Shown: piece by piece, positions 1 through 6,806 of the stretch
Layout: the number at the start of each line of letters is the position of its first letter
Numbering within the stretch: position 1 is the first letter of the stretch
Assembly: GCA_028277025.1 (NCBI GenBank)
Contig: JAPYVG010000048.1
Coordinates: 1-11,859 of the forward strand
Origin: Sulfolobaceae archaeon
Lineage (GTDB): Archaea > Thermoproteota > Thermoprotei_A > Sulfolobales > Sulfolobaceae
DNA length: 11,859 nt
Direction of reading: 5' to 3'
Position numbers and translations under genes: made by a program
Notes under the pieces: model-generated
Databases searched by the model: none
Seen by the model: the letters and a program-made list of their open reading frames with translations, nothing else
What the model was told of the DNA's origin: nothing

Positions 1-588
1 TACGGTCTCTGGTTGTCCTACTTTAATAGTAACGGGAATGCTAGCTACCTCACTACCGTTGGCGAATTCTAGGTACACTGTTCCCGTACCGTTTATATAT
101 GCAAAAGTGTCGACTTTAGTTGAGTTAAACCCAGACCATACGAGTGTGGAAGTTCCACTCCCGTTTACTACTACCCCGATTAAGTTAGGAATGTTAGTGA
201 CCACTGTAAGGGTCATGTTAGGGAAAGCTTGTACTGTAACATATCCGTTAACTGTGGAGAGTGAGTTTGAGAAGATAATTGTATATGTTGTCATATTAGC
301 ATACACATCAAGTTTTCCTCCCACAGAGCCTGTGTAATTAGCTCTTGCTGACTCCACTTTATATACAATTACTGAACCAGAGGCTGAAGGCATTATATTT
401 CCTCCAAGTCCGTTTTGAGCACTATAGGAACTGTAATACCTCTCGTAGATCATGTTTACTTGTGCTTTAGATGATGAAGCATGAGAGAGCACTACGTTAG
501 GAGCAAGTAGTAGAGAGGCTAAAAAAGTGAATATTAAGGCGTAAGCGAAAAATTTGTTTCTTCCTTTTTTTATAAATTCAGTTATCAT
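1..588 (-). CDS. Secreted or membrane-anchored sequon-rich protein, N-terminal part (runs off left edge)
   Basis: A minus-strand reading frame is open from the ATG at 588 to the first base of the window, 196 codons with no stop, so the C-terminus lies outside. Residues 1-13 are basic (MITEFIKKGRNKF) and are followed by a hydrophobic segment at about residues 14-34 ending near VLSHA. This looks like a class I signal peptide or an N-terminal anchor. The exported part is rich in Ser, Thr, Asn, Val and Gly, looks beta-rich, and has about seven N-glycosylation sequons (NYT, NMT twice, NGS twice, NST, NGT), as expected for Sulfolobales surface glycoproteins. A TATA box 25 bp upstream makes the ATG at 588 a leaderless start. 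I do not recognise the family. An S-layer-associated, pilin-like or Ig-fold surface protein are all possible. Confidence 0.8.
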   Translation of the reverse strand, partial: MITEFIKKGRNKFFAYALIFTFLASLLLAPNVVLSHASSSKAQVNMIYERYYSSYSAQNGLGGNIMPSASGSVIVYKVESARANYTGSVGGKLDVYANMTTYTIIFSNSLSTVNGYVTVQAFPNMTLTVVTNIPNLIGVVVNGSGTSTLVWSGFNSTKVDTFAYINGTGTVYLEFANGSEVASIPVTIKVGQPETV

Positions 589-612
589 CAATACTACACA
601 ATTTGTTTCAAC

Positions 613-619
613 TATAAAA
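613..619 (-). promoter_or_regulatory. TATA box of the secreted-protein gene
   Basis: On the minus strand this reads TTTTATA and lies 25 bp upstream of the ATG at 588. That spacing predicts transcription starting at or next to the start codon, giving a leaderless mRNA. Confidence 0.6.
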
Positions 620-771
620 GGTTAATGAGAATATGAAGTTAATGTATTTTCTATGACTTGAATATAAACTTTTCAACTTGTTTCATAGATTTTGGAACAC
701 CCAAAGCTTTTCTTTTCCACCAGTTCTCGTTAATAGAAAAACACAGAGTTTTCTAATCTACGTCCTCAAAG

Positions 772-779
772 TTTATAAT
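772..779 (+). promoter_or_regulatory. TATA box of the HdrB/LutB-like operon
   Basis: TTTATAAT is centred about 22 bp before the ATG at 798, with an A-rich stretch upstream that could be the BRE. It predicts a leaderless or near-leaderless start for the four-gene operon. Confidence 0.55.
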
Positions 780-797
780 CTTTATGAATAATCGTAA

Positions 798-1658
798 ATG
801 GTGTTAGGGAAGTTAATTTTTCAAAACCTTCAAAAGTTTGGTTTTCCCTATCCCATAGACAAGTCAGTATGTACGTCTTGGGCAAAGGACATTCCGAAAG
901 GAGGGGAAACGATTATCTACACTTCGTGTATGTATCAGACTGCCTCATTAAGCGATATCTTCTCCAAATTCATTCCATACGCAGAAAAGCTTTCATCGTT
1001 ATCAGCATTAGCTAAACTAGTAAAACCCTCAAAGGAAGAAATTGATAGGGCGTATAGGATATTACAAAATATATCCTTAATGCTGAAGAGAAGAGGAGTT
1101 CAGTTCGGATACTTATATGAAAGCGAGCCGTATAGCGGTGCAATATTATTAGAGCTTGGCTATTTAGATGAGTTTGCTGAATACGCTAAGATCGTGACGG
1201 ACTTCTTTAAGCAAAAAGGTATTAAGAGGATAATCACGGTAGATCCTCACACACATAACGCGTTGCTAAGGTATAAAGAATTCACGAATTTTGACGTAGA
1301 TGTCGTCAGTTATTTCGAGCTTTTAGGTAACGTTAAAGCTAGGATGCAAGGCGAGATTGTAGTTCACGATTCTTGTTTGTATTCAAGGTTTTTAGGAAAG
1401 AGAGAAGTCTACAGATCTCTGTTAAATTCCTCAGGAGTGAAACTTGTTGAAGATGAGTTAGTGACCGAGAAAGATACTTCTTATTGTTGTGGAGGACCAA
1501 TAAAGCCGGTAAACAGAGAGTTAAGCGAAAAAATTGCTAGGCTGAGAGTGGAGCAACTAAAAAGGTTGAGCGAGAACATAGCAGTAGTCTGTCCCATGTG
1601 TTATGCAAATTTATCTAAATATCACAAAATCCTCGACTTTGCTGAGGTGGTAGAATGA
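798..1658 (+). CDS. HdrB/LutA-like CCG-domain iron-sulfur protein, first CCG domain degenerate
   Basis: This 286-aa protein belongs to the HdrB/GlcF/LutA group, whose CCG domains bind non-cubane [4Fe-4S] clusters in oxidoreductase complexes. The C-terminal CCG domain is complete: C193 (HDSC), C230-C231 (CCGG) and C265-P-M-C268. The N-terminal half keeps the fold pattern and one cysteine, C44 (YTSCMYQ). Where a CCG would be expected there is SEPYSG (about 109-114), and where CPxC would be expected there is DPHTH (149-153). The first cluster is therefore probably absent. The stop overlaps the next start by 4 bp (ATGA), so the protein is translationally coupled to the LutB-like protein. By family knowledge the pair would pass electrons from a 2-hydroxyacid such as lactate or glycolate. 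The substrate is not visible here. Confidence 0.85.
   Translation: MVLGKLIFQNLQKFGFPYPIDKSVCTSWAKDIPKGGETIIYTSCMYQTASLSDIFSKFIPYAEKLSSLSALAKLVKPSKEEIDRAYRILQNISLMLKRRGVQFGYLYESEPYSGAILLELGYLDEFAEYAKIVTDFFKQKGIKRIITVDPHTHNALLRYKEFTNFDVDVVSYFELLGNVKARMQGEIVVHDSCLYSRFLGKREVYRSLLNSSGVKLVEDELVTEKDTSYCCGGPIKPVNRELSEKIARLRVEQLKRLSENIAVVCPMCYANLSKYHKILDFAEVVE
1644..1650 (+). promoter_or_regulatory. Shine-Dalgarno site for the LutB-like gene
   Basis: GAGGTGG sits 4 bp before the ATG at 1655, inside the end of the upstream gene. It matches the anti-SD end of crenarchaeal 16S rRNA and supports 1655 as the start of this internal operon gene. Confidence 0.6.
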
Positions 1659-2806
1659 GCGAATGGGATATTGCAGTTGAAAGGACCATAAACAATAACG
1701 TACCTAGAGTTCATAAGATACTATCCCAATACTCTTATATTCAAGACCTCGCAAAGGAGCTCAGAAAGGCTAAGTTAGAGGTTTTGAACAACCTACAAAA
1801 ATACGTAGAACAGACCATGGAGTCGGTTAAGAGAATGGGGGGTAATGCATATTATGCAACTAACGTGTATGAAGCTAGAGAGATTATAGCGAAAATCGTA
1901 GGAAAGAACAAGATCGTGGTTTTTGGGAAATCCATGGTTGCTTACGAGATGAGGTTGAGGGAGTATTTAAAGGAACTAGGTAATGAAGTGTGGGAGACAG
2001 ACTTAGGTGAGTTTTTAATACAATTAGCTAATGAGCCTCCCTCTCATATAATAGCTCCTGCCATCCATATGACTAGAGAGAGGGTTGCAAAACTCCTCAG
2101 GGAGAAGTTAGGAGTAGAGGTAAGTGAAAACGCGACTCATGAGGAGTTAGTAGCAATTGTAAGAAAGTTCCTCAGGGAGAAATTTGTCAATGCTGATGTA
2201 GGTATAACCGGGGCTAATGCGATAGCCGCTGACACCGGCTCTGTCATTCTTGTCGAAAATGAGGGAAATATAAGGATGTCCACTGTCCTACCCTCAGTGC
2301 ATATCGCTGTGGCTGGGGTTGAAAAGATAGTACCTACATTTTACCATGCATTGTTAGAAGCTACGGTTCAAGCTGCCTATGCTGGTCTCTATCCACCTAC
2401 ATATATTAACCTAACCTCAGGTCCAAGTTCTACGGGAGATATCGAGATGAAAAGGGTTAGCCCAGCTCACGGACCTAAAGAATTTCACTTAGTTCTCTTA
2501 GATAACGGCAGAGTTAAGATAAGCCAAGACAAAGTGTTAAAAGAGGCATTACTTTGTATAAGGTGCGGTAGATGTCATCTCCACTGCCCGGTCTACAGAG
2601 TTCTGGGAGTTAATTGGGGAGTTCCTCCTTTTACTGGGCCTATGGGGGCAATGTGGTCTTACATCGTTTACGGTGATACCAAACCGGCGACACTATGTAC
2701 CCATTCTGGGAACTGTAAAGAAGTCTGTCCTATGGGAATTAATATACCGGGTGTTTTAGAAAAGATCAAGTGGATAGCGAATGACAAAGAGCGTAATAAG
2801 ACATGA
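1655..2806 (+). CDS. LutB-like LUD domain and ferredoxin-type iron-sulfur protein
   Basis: This 383-aa protein has the LutB layout. An N-terminal helical region precedes a LUD domain (about 60-290, with [27 protein letters not shown] residues around 185-208), followed by a dicluster ferredoxin region. Cluster 1 is classical: C301-x2-C304-x2-C307-x3-C311-P. Cluster 2 reads C348-x2-S351-x2-C354-x3-C358-P, with serine (TCT) in the second cysteine position. Known LutB proteins are longer (about 470 aa) because of a C-terminal extension that is missing here. LutB works with the CCG protein LutA and the LUD protein LutC in lactate oxidation. No LutC is encoded in this window. The start is fixed by a strong SD site and the ATGA overlap. 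Confidence 0.85.
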   Translation: MSEWDIAVERTINNNVPRVHKILSQYSYIQDLAKELRKAKLEVLNNLQKYVEQTMESVKRMGGNAYYATNVYEAREIIAKIVGKNKIVVFGKSMVAYEMRLREYLKELGNEVWETDLGEFLIQLANEPPSHIIAPAIHMTRERVAKLLREKLGVEVSENATHEELVAIVRKFLREKFVNADVGITGANAIAADTGSVILVENEGNIRMSTVLPSVHIAVAGVEKIVPTFYHALLEATVQAAYAGLYPPTYINLTSGPSSTGDIEMKRVSPAHGPKEFHLVLLDNGRVKISQDKVLKEALLCIRCGRCHLHCPVYRVLGVNWGVPPFTGPMGAMWSYIVYGDTKPATLCTHSGNCKEVCPMGINIPGVLEKIKWIANDKERNKT

Positions 2807-3185
2807 AAACGGTCTCCTGATAGAGCTCAACAAAAGAGGTGTTGAAGCGATCTTGGTAAACGGAGAGGTCAGTTTAGGGGAATATGATGGTGTTGAGTTC
2901 AAGAAAAAACGAGTGAGTGAGGATAAGGCTGAGTTTGTCAGAAAAGTAGTTTCCGAAGTTAGGACAATGATGGAGAGCTGTCCTCACGTGATAAGTATAA
3001 TAATGTCCGACATGTTTTACGTGAAGTTTCTATTCAACGGTAAAGAAGTGGTAGCATTTGTTTCGGAAGATATGATAACCTTTAGTTCTGAAGGAGAAGT
3101 GGACGAGGAGTTAAAAGACGAAATCAGAAAATGTGTTGATAGGTTCAAAGAGGTAATTCTAAAAACGCAGAGTGGAAATGAGTGA
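2781..3185 (+). CDS. Small unrecognised protein in the LutB-like operon
   Basis: This 134-aa protein is mixed alpha/beta, highly charged and soluble, with no membrane segment or recognisable catalytic motif. It has a beta-rich N-terminus (about 8-45), a helix (about 47-65), further strands (71-102) and a C-terminal amphipathic helix (105-128). Two cysteines (in ESCPH and RKCVD) are not arranged as a metal site. The ATG at 2781 overlaps the end of the LutB-like gene by 26 bp, and no convincing later ATG exists in this frame. Its stop lies at the start of the zinc-ribbon gene, so it is translated from the same mRNA. It occupies the place where lutC would be expected but does not look like a LUD protein. 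The function is unknown. Confidence 0.75.
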   Translation: MTKSVIRHENGLLIELNKRGVEAILVNGEVSLGEYDGVEFKKKRVSEDKAEFVRKVVSEVRTMMESCPHVISIIMSDMFYVKFLFNGKEVVAFVSEDMITFSSEGEVDEELKDEIRKCVDRFKEVILKTQSGNE

Positions 3186-3187
3186 TT

Positions 3188-3871
3188 ATGAAAAAGTGTC
3201 CTCGATGTGGATATGAGAATTCAGACAATGCAGCCTTCTGTGAAAAATGTTATTATCCCTTGCCACTTACTCCGCCAAAACTTACTAAATGCCCTAGATG
3301 CGGTTATGAGAACCCTGAAGGAGTGATGTTCTGTGAAAAATGTCATTATCCTCTCTTTCAGATTCCAGTGTCTGATGTTCAACAACCGCCAAAAGAGGAG
3401 GAGAAACCTAAAATAATCCTCAAAAGCTCAGACTATACTATGCTCTTGATAGGGAGTGTGATCACGTCTTTCGCTATAGCTCTTTTCTTCTTGTTCTATC
3501 CAGATATGAAGATTCTTTATACGGTCTTTAATGTGATAGGGACTGTGTTTCTTATAGTTCCATTTATTAAGGTAAATAAATTATATTGGTCTGCAGTGGT
3601 AGGAAGTATCGGAATATTCTTTTTGTCTCCTAATTCCTTAGTAGGAGTACTTTTATTCTCCTTTGGTGGAGTCATAGTCTCTACGGCTTTGAGGGAATTG
3701 TATTTAAGCATTAAAGACAACATCGTTCAATTCTCTTCATTACTTCTTTTGTTAGGTTATCTATTCGGTATGTTCATTTTAAACTTTTATATGGTAACTA
3801 TTTCAGGCTACGCACTCATAGCTATATATTCAGTCCAGCAAACATTTAAAAAGAATTCAAACCCAGGCTAA
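3188..3871 (+). CDS. Membrane protein with two tandem N-terminal zinc ribbons
   Basis: From the ATG at 3188 this is 227 aa. A GTG at 3182, overlapping the previous stop, is an alternative start adding two residues. The N-terminus carries two near-identical zinc ribbons: C4-x2-C7 with C18-x2-C21, and C35-x2-C38 with C49-x2-C52. Both follow the pattern CPRCGYEN, then FCEKC, then YPL. A Pro/Glu/Lys-rich linker (57-80) leads to five or six predicted membrane helices from about residue 84 to near the C-terminus. Such zinc-ribbon/membrane proteins are common in archaea and mostly uncharacterised. The ribbons would face the cytoplasm if the linker follows the positive-inside rule. The gene is last in the operon, and its final 15 bp overlap the convergent RecA-like gene. 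The function is not known. Confidence 0.8.
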   Translation: MKKCPRCGYENSDNAAFCEKCYYPLPLTPPKLTKCPRCGYENPEGVMFCEKCHYPLFQIPVSDVQQPPKEEEKPKIILKSSDYTMLLIGSVITSFAIALFFLFYPDMKILYTVFNVIGTVFLIVPFIKVNKLYWSAVVGSIGIFFLSPNSLVGVLLFSFGGVIVSTALRELYLSIKDNIVQFSSLLLLLGYLFGMFILNFYMVTISGYALIAIYSVQQTFKKNSNPG

Positions 3872-4423
3872 AAGTCCTTTGTCTTCTTCTCCTCTATATA
3901 TTCCTTCAATTGAGATCGGGATCTCGAGCTCCGGCATTAAAGGGTGCTTCTTGATATAAAACCTATAGCCCCACTTGCTACTAGATACCCTTACTATAAC
4001 GTGCATTGAGTGGTGGTTAAAAGCCCCTCCCTGAGGCAGACCATTAACTTCTCTTGTGAACACCCATACGTTTCTCCTAAGAGCTGAAGTAATTACAGTG
4101 TAATCTTTTCTGTGAAAATATGGGTCAATAACTATTACCTCACCTTGAAAACTATCTATTGTAGGTTTTACGTCTTCTGCCTTGAAGGCCCTCCTTATAA
4201 CTATTTCACCGTAATTTCCGGTTATCCTTTGGAACTTCTTTACAAGAAAAGGATCGAACTTTCCGAACTCTTGTACGATCACTACATTTATTGGTGCTGA
4301 AGACGCTACAGCCCTATGGGCTAGGAATAGAACATCCTCCCAATTTCCGTAAAACTCAACTCTTTCATTGCCTTCAAGGATCTTATCAATATTTTCAATT
4401 CCTAACCTCATGTTTTTAAACAT
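3857..4423 (-). CDS. RecA/RadA-like protein lacking the Walker A loop
   Basis: This 188-aa protein resembles the RecA/RadA ATPase core. It has a start like [12 protein letters not shown] (7-18), a strand and turn VEFYG (22-26), and a beta strand followed by E53, where RadA has its 'IDTE' region. A Walker B-like strand EVIVIDP carries D101. After it come QGGAFNHHS and a strand (VIVRV) like the RadA core end, then a [14 protein letters not shown] C-terminus. The GxxxxGK[ST] loop is missing: after YG the sequence goes straight to [13 protein letters not shown]. It is therefore unlikely to hydrolyse ATP in the usual way and may be a structural or recruiting paralog. It diverges from the PolB2 operon and shares its control region. 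The ATG at 4411 (M5) is an alternative start. The assignment rests on motif order only. Confidence 0.75.
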   Translation of the reverse strand: MFKNMRLGIENIDKILEGNERVEFYGNWEDVLFLAHRAVASSAPINVVIVQEFGKFDPFLVKKFQRITGNYGEIVIRRAFKAEDVKPTIDSFQGEVIVIDPYFHRKDYTVITSALRRNVWVFTREVNGLPQGGAFNHHSMHVIVRVSSSKWGYRFYIKKHPLMPELEIPISIEGIYRGEEDKGLLAWV

Positions 4424-4450
4424 GTTTATTAAATAGTGAGGGTGTGAACT

Positions 4451-4456
4451 GAAATT
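4451..4456 (-). promoter_or_regulatory. Possible Orc1-2 damage-response box (ANTTTC, minus strand)
   Basis: On the minus strand this reads AATTTC, matching the hexamer ANTTTC reported for Orc1-2-regulated DNA-damage genes in Saccharolobus islandicus. It lies 28 bp upstream of the RecA-like start, close to where a TATA/BRE would be. Confidence 0.4.
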
Positions 4457-4464
4457 ATTGTAAT

Positions 4465-4470
4465 ATTTTC
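4465..4470 (+). promoter_or_regulatory. Possible Orc1-2 damage-response box (ANTTTC, plus strand)
   Basis: ATTTTC matches ANTTTC and faces the PolB2 operon. With the minus-strand match at 4451-4456 it makes an inverted pair 8 bp apart in the intergenic region shared by the two divergent units. Confidence 0.4.
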
Positions 4471-4483
4471 AGCTAACTCTCCG

Positions 4484-4497
4484 TATTCATAATAAAT
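4484..4497 (+). promoter_or_regulatory. Probable TATA element of the PolB2 operon
   Basis: TATTCATAATAAAT is an AT-rich TATA-like stretch. With the usual spacing it would start transcription near 4518-4524, giving a leader of about 15-20 nt before the ATG at 4538. Confidence 0.35.
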
Positions 4498-4537
4498 GAA
4501 CATACATACTTTTAGTAATCCTTGAGAGAGTAGGACT

Positions 4538-4774
4538 ATGGGCAGGACACTTCCCTCACTCACGCAAGCAATAAAGGAGGAAACCGAGAGGTTAAGAAGA
4601 GTAGCGGAACGGGTCAGGGACGAGAGGTTAAGGGAGAAACTCCTCAAAGCCCTTGATCACACTAGGGAGTTACAGGACGCGTTTTACGACGAGATAGCAG
4701 ATCCTCAAGAGATAGTCCTCCTTACCCTGATCCTTTATATGTGTGGTGAAGATGACAAGAGGATACATCATTGA
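4538..4774 (+). CDS. Small helical protein co-encoded with PolB2
   Basis: This 78-aa protein is predicted to be mostly helical. It has a very charged Arg/Glu-rich helix (about 8-47, heptad-like leucines in AIKEETERLRRVAERV and REKLLKALDH) and a hydrophobic C-terminal helix (about 55-69, PQEIVLLTLILYM). It is probably a coiled-coil or helical-bundle partner, not an enzyme. It is the first gene of the PolB2 operon, and its last 23 bp overlap the polymerase ORF, so translation is probably coupled and a stoichiometric interaction is plausible. No known family is recognised by eye. The start is the first ATG after the promoter region. Confidence 0.75.
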   Translation: MGRTLPSLTQAIKEETERLRRVAERVRDERLREKLLKALDHTRELQDAFYDEIADPQEIVLLTLILYMCGEDDKRIHH

Positions 4775-6479
4775 CGTTAAGCCATTAAAGAGGAAACTGA
4801 AACTGATATTCGAGAAGGGAGTTGAGGCTGAGATAAGTACTACTTTCCCTTTATACTTAATTCTCGACAACCCTGAGCCATTACTGGAACACCCTGCAGT
4901 TGAAAGGTTCGAAGAGGAGAGCTGGTACTTCCCGCCTGATTATAAAAAGAAAGGAACGGTTTATAGGATAGAGATCAATGACTTATCTTATTACGACGAC
5001 ATAGTGAAGAGAGCTAAAGAGAGACTTAGAGCTATCCATGTAAATACTTATCCTTCAGTGCTAACTCAAACCCTCCTCAGGCTAAAGGCATATCCTATGC
5101 ATTTAATCTCGGTAGAGAACGGTAGAGTAACTCTCTTGGAAGAAGAGGGATCTCTTTCAATACCGGATTTGAAAATAGCTACGGTAGAGACATATAGCTG
5201 GTATGGGTTAAGCGAGAAGGGCGAAAAATACAAGTTGTACTTAAATGGGGAGGAGATTGATAGTGGCTATACTAAGGACTTTGAATTCAATGAGTTTGTA
5301 GACTTAGCTGAGTGTATGGGAGTTACTTGTAAGGGTTTCAGAAAAGTAACGGTTAGAATAGATCTGACTAAAGCATTCCTTAGGGCTAGGGGATTGATGG
5401 AGTGGAGTAAGCTTTCTAAGACTTTACTTAGGGAGATAAGATACGGTAAGATAGGTAAAGTAGTTACTACCAATGTCGCAATAAAGGCTTTGAGGAGGAA
5501 ATACTTAATCCCAGACATTAAGGTTAACGTAGAAAAAGCGAAGACTTTAGACCAATTAGCTAGAGCCGACAAGGGAGGTTTGATACTCATACCTAAGCCT
5601 GGCTGTTATAATAACGTATACCAGATGGACTTCTCCTCTTTTTACCCGTCTATAATTATTAAGTATAATATATCACCCGAAACAATAGACGAATGTGAAG
5701 ACGTAAAGACAGATATAGGGCATTCCATTTGCTTCAAGAGAAGGGGAATAGTACCTGAAGCACTTGAGGAAATAGTAAATAGGAAAGAAGCACTTAAAAG
5801 AATTGACGAGGAGAGGGCTGAGGCTACTAAGTGGGTATTAGTAGCTTCCTTTGGCTATTTAGGATATAGGCACTCCCGTTTTGGCAGGATAGAGGCTTAT
5901 GAACTCGTCACTTACTTCTCTAGGAAGAACATGAGGGAGGCGATGAAGATAATTGAAAACAATGGTGGCAAAATACTTCATGCTATAGTAGACTCAATAT
6001 TTTATCAAGGGGATAATGATATCTCATATGAAGTAGAAAAAACTTTAGGTTTTAGGGTAAAGAGTGAGAAGTATAACTGGGTGATCTTTACCCAGAGTGG
6101 GGGATATGGTGTCCCTACAAGATATATTGCTAGATATCCTGACGGGAAGGTAAAGGTAAAGGGTTTGATAAGGGAGAATTTACCATTTGTCGTAAAGAGA
6201 TTTCTACAAGAATCTGTTAACATATTAGCTGAGGCTGAAACTTGTGAACAAGCTAAGGAGAAAATCGTTGAGGTAGACTTAATGAAAGAGGAATTGTTAA
6301 GTAAATTAGAGCCTCAGGATTTCGTAATAAGAATTAAAGACAGAGCGTATCTAAGAGGATCCAATGGATTTTATAATGCAGAGCTGGGTTACAGTGGTGT
6401 TAATTTAGAGTATTATCGAGACTATGTGAACAGATGGGAAGAAATTTTACTATCCCCACTTTATATTATGAACGGATGA
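4752..6479 (+). CDS. polB2: Archaeal family B DNA polymerase PolB2 (Dpo2), altered active site
   Basis: This 575-aa protein (from the ATG at 4752; GTG at 4743 is an alternative) is a shortened B-family polymerase. Active members are usually 750-900 aa. Motif A is intact: D293 in DFSSFYPSII. Motif B keeps K360 and the G-Y-L-G-Y end, but the usual NSxYG reads VASFG. Motif C, normally YGDTDS, reads HAIVDS, so only the second Asp (D414) remains. Exo I, normally DIET, reads TVET (IATVETYSWYG), and no exo II or III site is visible. The thumb follows a KVKVKGLIREN segment. The PolB2 family was described as having inactivated motifs (Rogozin and colleagues, 2008). Later work linked Sulfolobales Dpo2 to DNA damage tolerance with weak activity. 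A GGTGA just before the ATG supports this start. Confidence 0.93.
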   Translation: MTRGYIIDVKPLKRKLKLIFEKGVEAEISTTFPLYLILDNPEPLLEHPAVERFEEESWYFPPDYKKKGTVYRIEINDLSYYDDIVKRAKERLRAIHVNTYPSVLTQTLLRLKAYPMHLISVENGRVTLLEEEGSLSIPDLKIATVETYSWYGLSEKGEKYKLYLNGEEIDSGYTKDFEFNEFVDLAECMGVTCKGFRKVTVRIDLTKAFLRARGLMEWSKLSKTLLREIRYGKIGKVVTTNVAIKALRRKYLIPDIKVNVEKAKTLDQLARADKGGLILIPKPGCYNNVYQMDFSSFYPSIIIKYNISPETIDECEDVKTDIGHSICFKRRGIVPEALEEIVNRKEALKRIDEERAEATKWVLVASFGYLGYRHSRFGRIEAYELVTYFSRKNMREAMKIIENNGGKILHAIVDSIFYQGDNDISYEVEKTLGFRVKSEKYNWVIFTQSGGYGVPTRYIARYPDGKVKVKGLIRENLPFVVKRFLQESVNILAEAETCEQAKEKIVEVDLMKEELLSKLEPQDFVIRIKDRAYLRGSNGFYNAELGYSGVNLEYYRDYVNRWEEILLSPLYIMNG

Positions 6480-6527
6480 TGAGCTTGACCGAGCTCGAAA
6501 AGGTGAGATAAGGCCAGCATCCTGACC
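6474..6527 (+). ncRNA. C/D box sRNA (2'-O-methylation guide)
   Basis: All parts of an archaeal C/D box guide are present with canonical spacing. Box C is ATGATGA (6476-6482), followed by a 12-nt guide GCTTGACCGAGC (6483-6494) and box D' TCGA (6495-6498). A short linker leads to box C' GTGAGAT (6503-6509), a 12-nt guide AAGGCCAGCATC (6510-6521) and box D CTGA (6522-6525). A short GG/CC terminal stem closes the RNA (6474-6475 with 6526-6527). Boxes D' and C' are variants, which is usual for internal boxes. The RNA would join L7Ae, Nop5 and fibrillarin. By the D+5 rule the guides would methylate the nucleotides pairing with C6490 and G6517. The targets are unknown to me. Box C contains the PolB2 stop codon, so the RNA may be processed from the PolB2 mRNA. 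Confidence 0.85.
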
Positions 6528-6529
6528 TT

Positions 6530-6806
6530 GTTTACGAATTTTAAATCAGAAAAAAGTGTTTTATATTTATTCAATAACTTTATTAAATTGAGGAAAAATA
6601 CACGCTAGTCTAATTATATTTATTCATGTTTTTATAATCCGATTATAAAAAGCATCAAATAAGATCCGTAAGCGAGATATAAAATTTTATAAGAGATTCA
6701 GTATTTCTTTAAATCTCAAAAAATTAAAAAATTTTATTATTATTAATATTATAAGGAAGTAGCTAAATATTTATATTATTCAAAGAGTTAACAATAAGAT
6801 ATGTTA
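6530..6806. other. AT-rich intergenic stretch without a gene
   Basis: This stretch is very AT-rich, with no reading frame that looks coding. It holds a perfect palindrome (6629-6651) and A/T runs around 6715-6745 that could end transcription from either side. Nothing else is recognisable. Confidence 0.5.
6629..6651. repeat. Perfect 23-bp palindrome (11-bp arms, 1-bp centre)
   Basis: The arms TTTTTATAATC and GATTATAAAAA flank a single C at 6640. Each strand reads a TATA-like element, so it could be an operator for a dimeric regulator, a bidirectional promoter core or a hairpin. The left arm, with its T run, lies about 100 bp downstream of the sRNA. Confidence 0.6.

Noticed and set aside
38..337. 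Plus-strand open frame of 99 codons at the left edge
   Set aside because: It lies wholly antisense to the minus-strand secreted-protein frame, which has a signal peptide, sequons, a TATA box and no stop over 196 codons. The plus frame has no such support.
4429..4647. Minus-strand open frame upstream of the RecA-like gene
   Set aside because: It would cover the shared promoter region and the start of the 78-aa gene. That gene and the divergent promoter layout explain the DNA better.
5267..5590. Minus-strand open frame of 107 codons inside PolB2
   Set aside because: It is antisense to a well-supported polymerase gene, with no promoter or recognisable motif, so it is a shadow frame.
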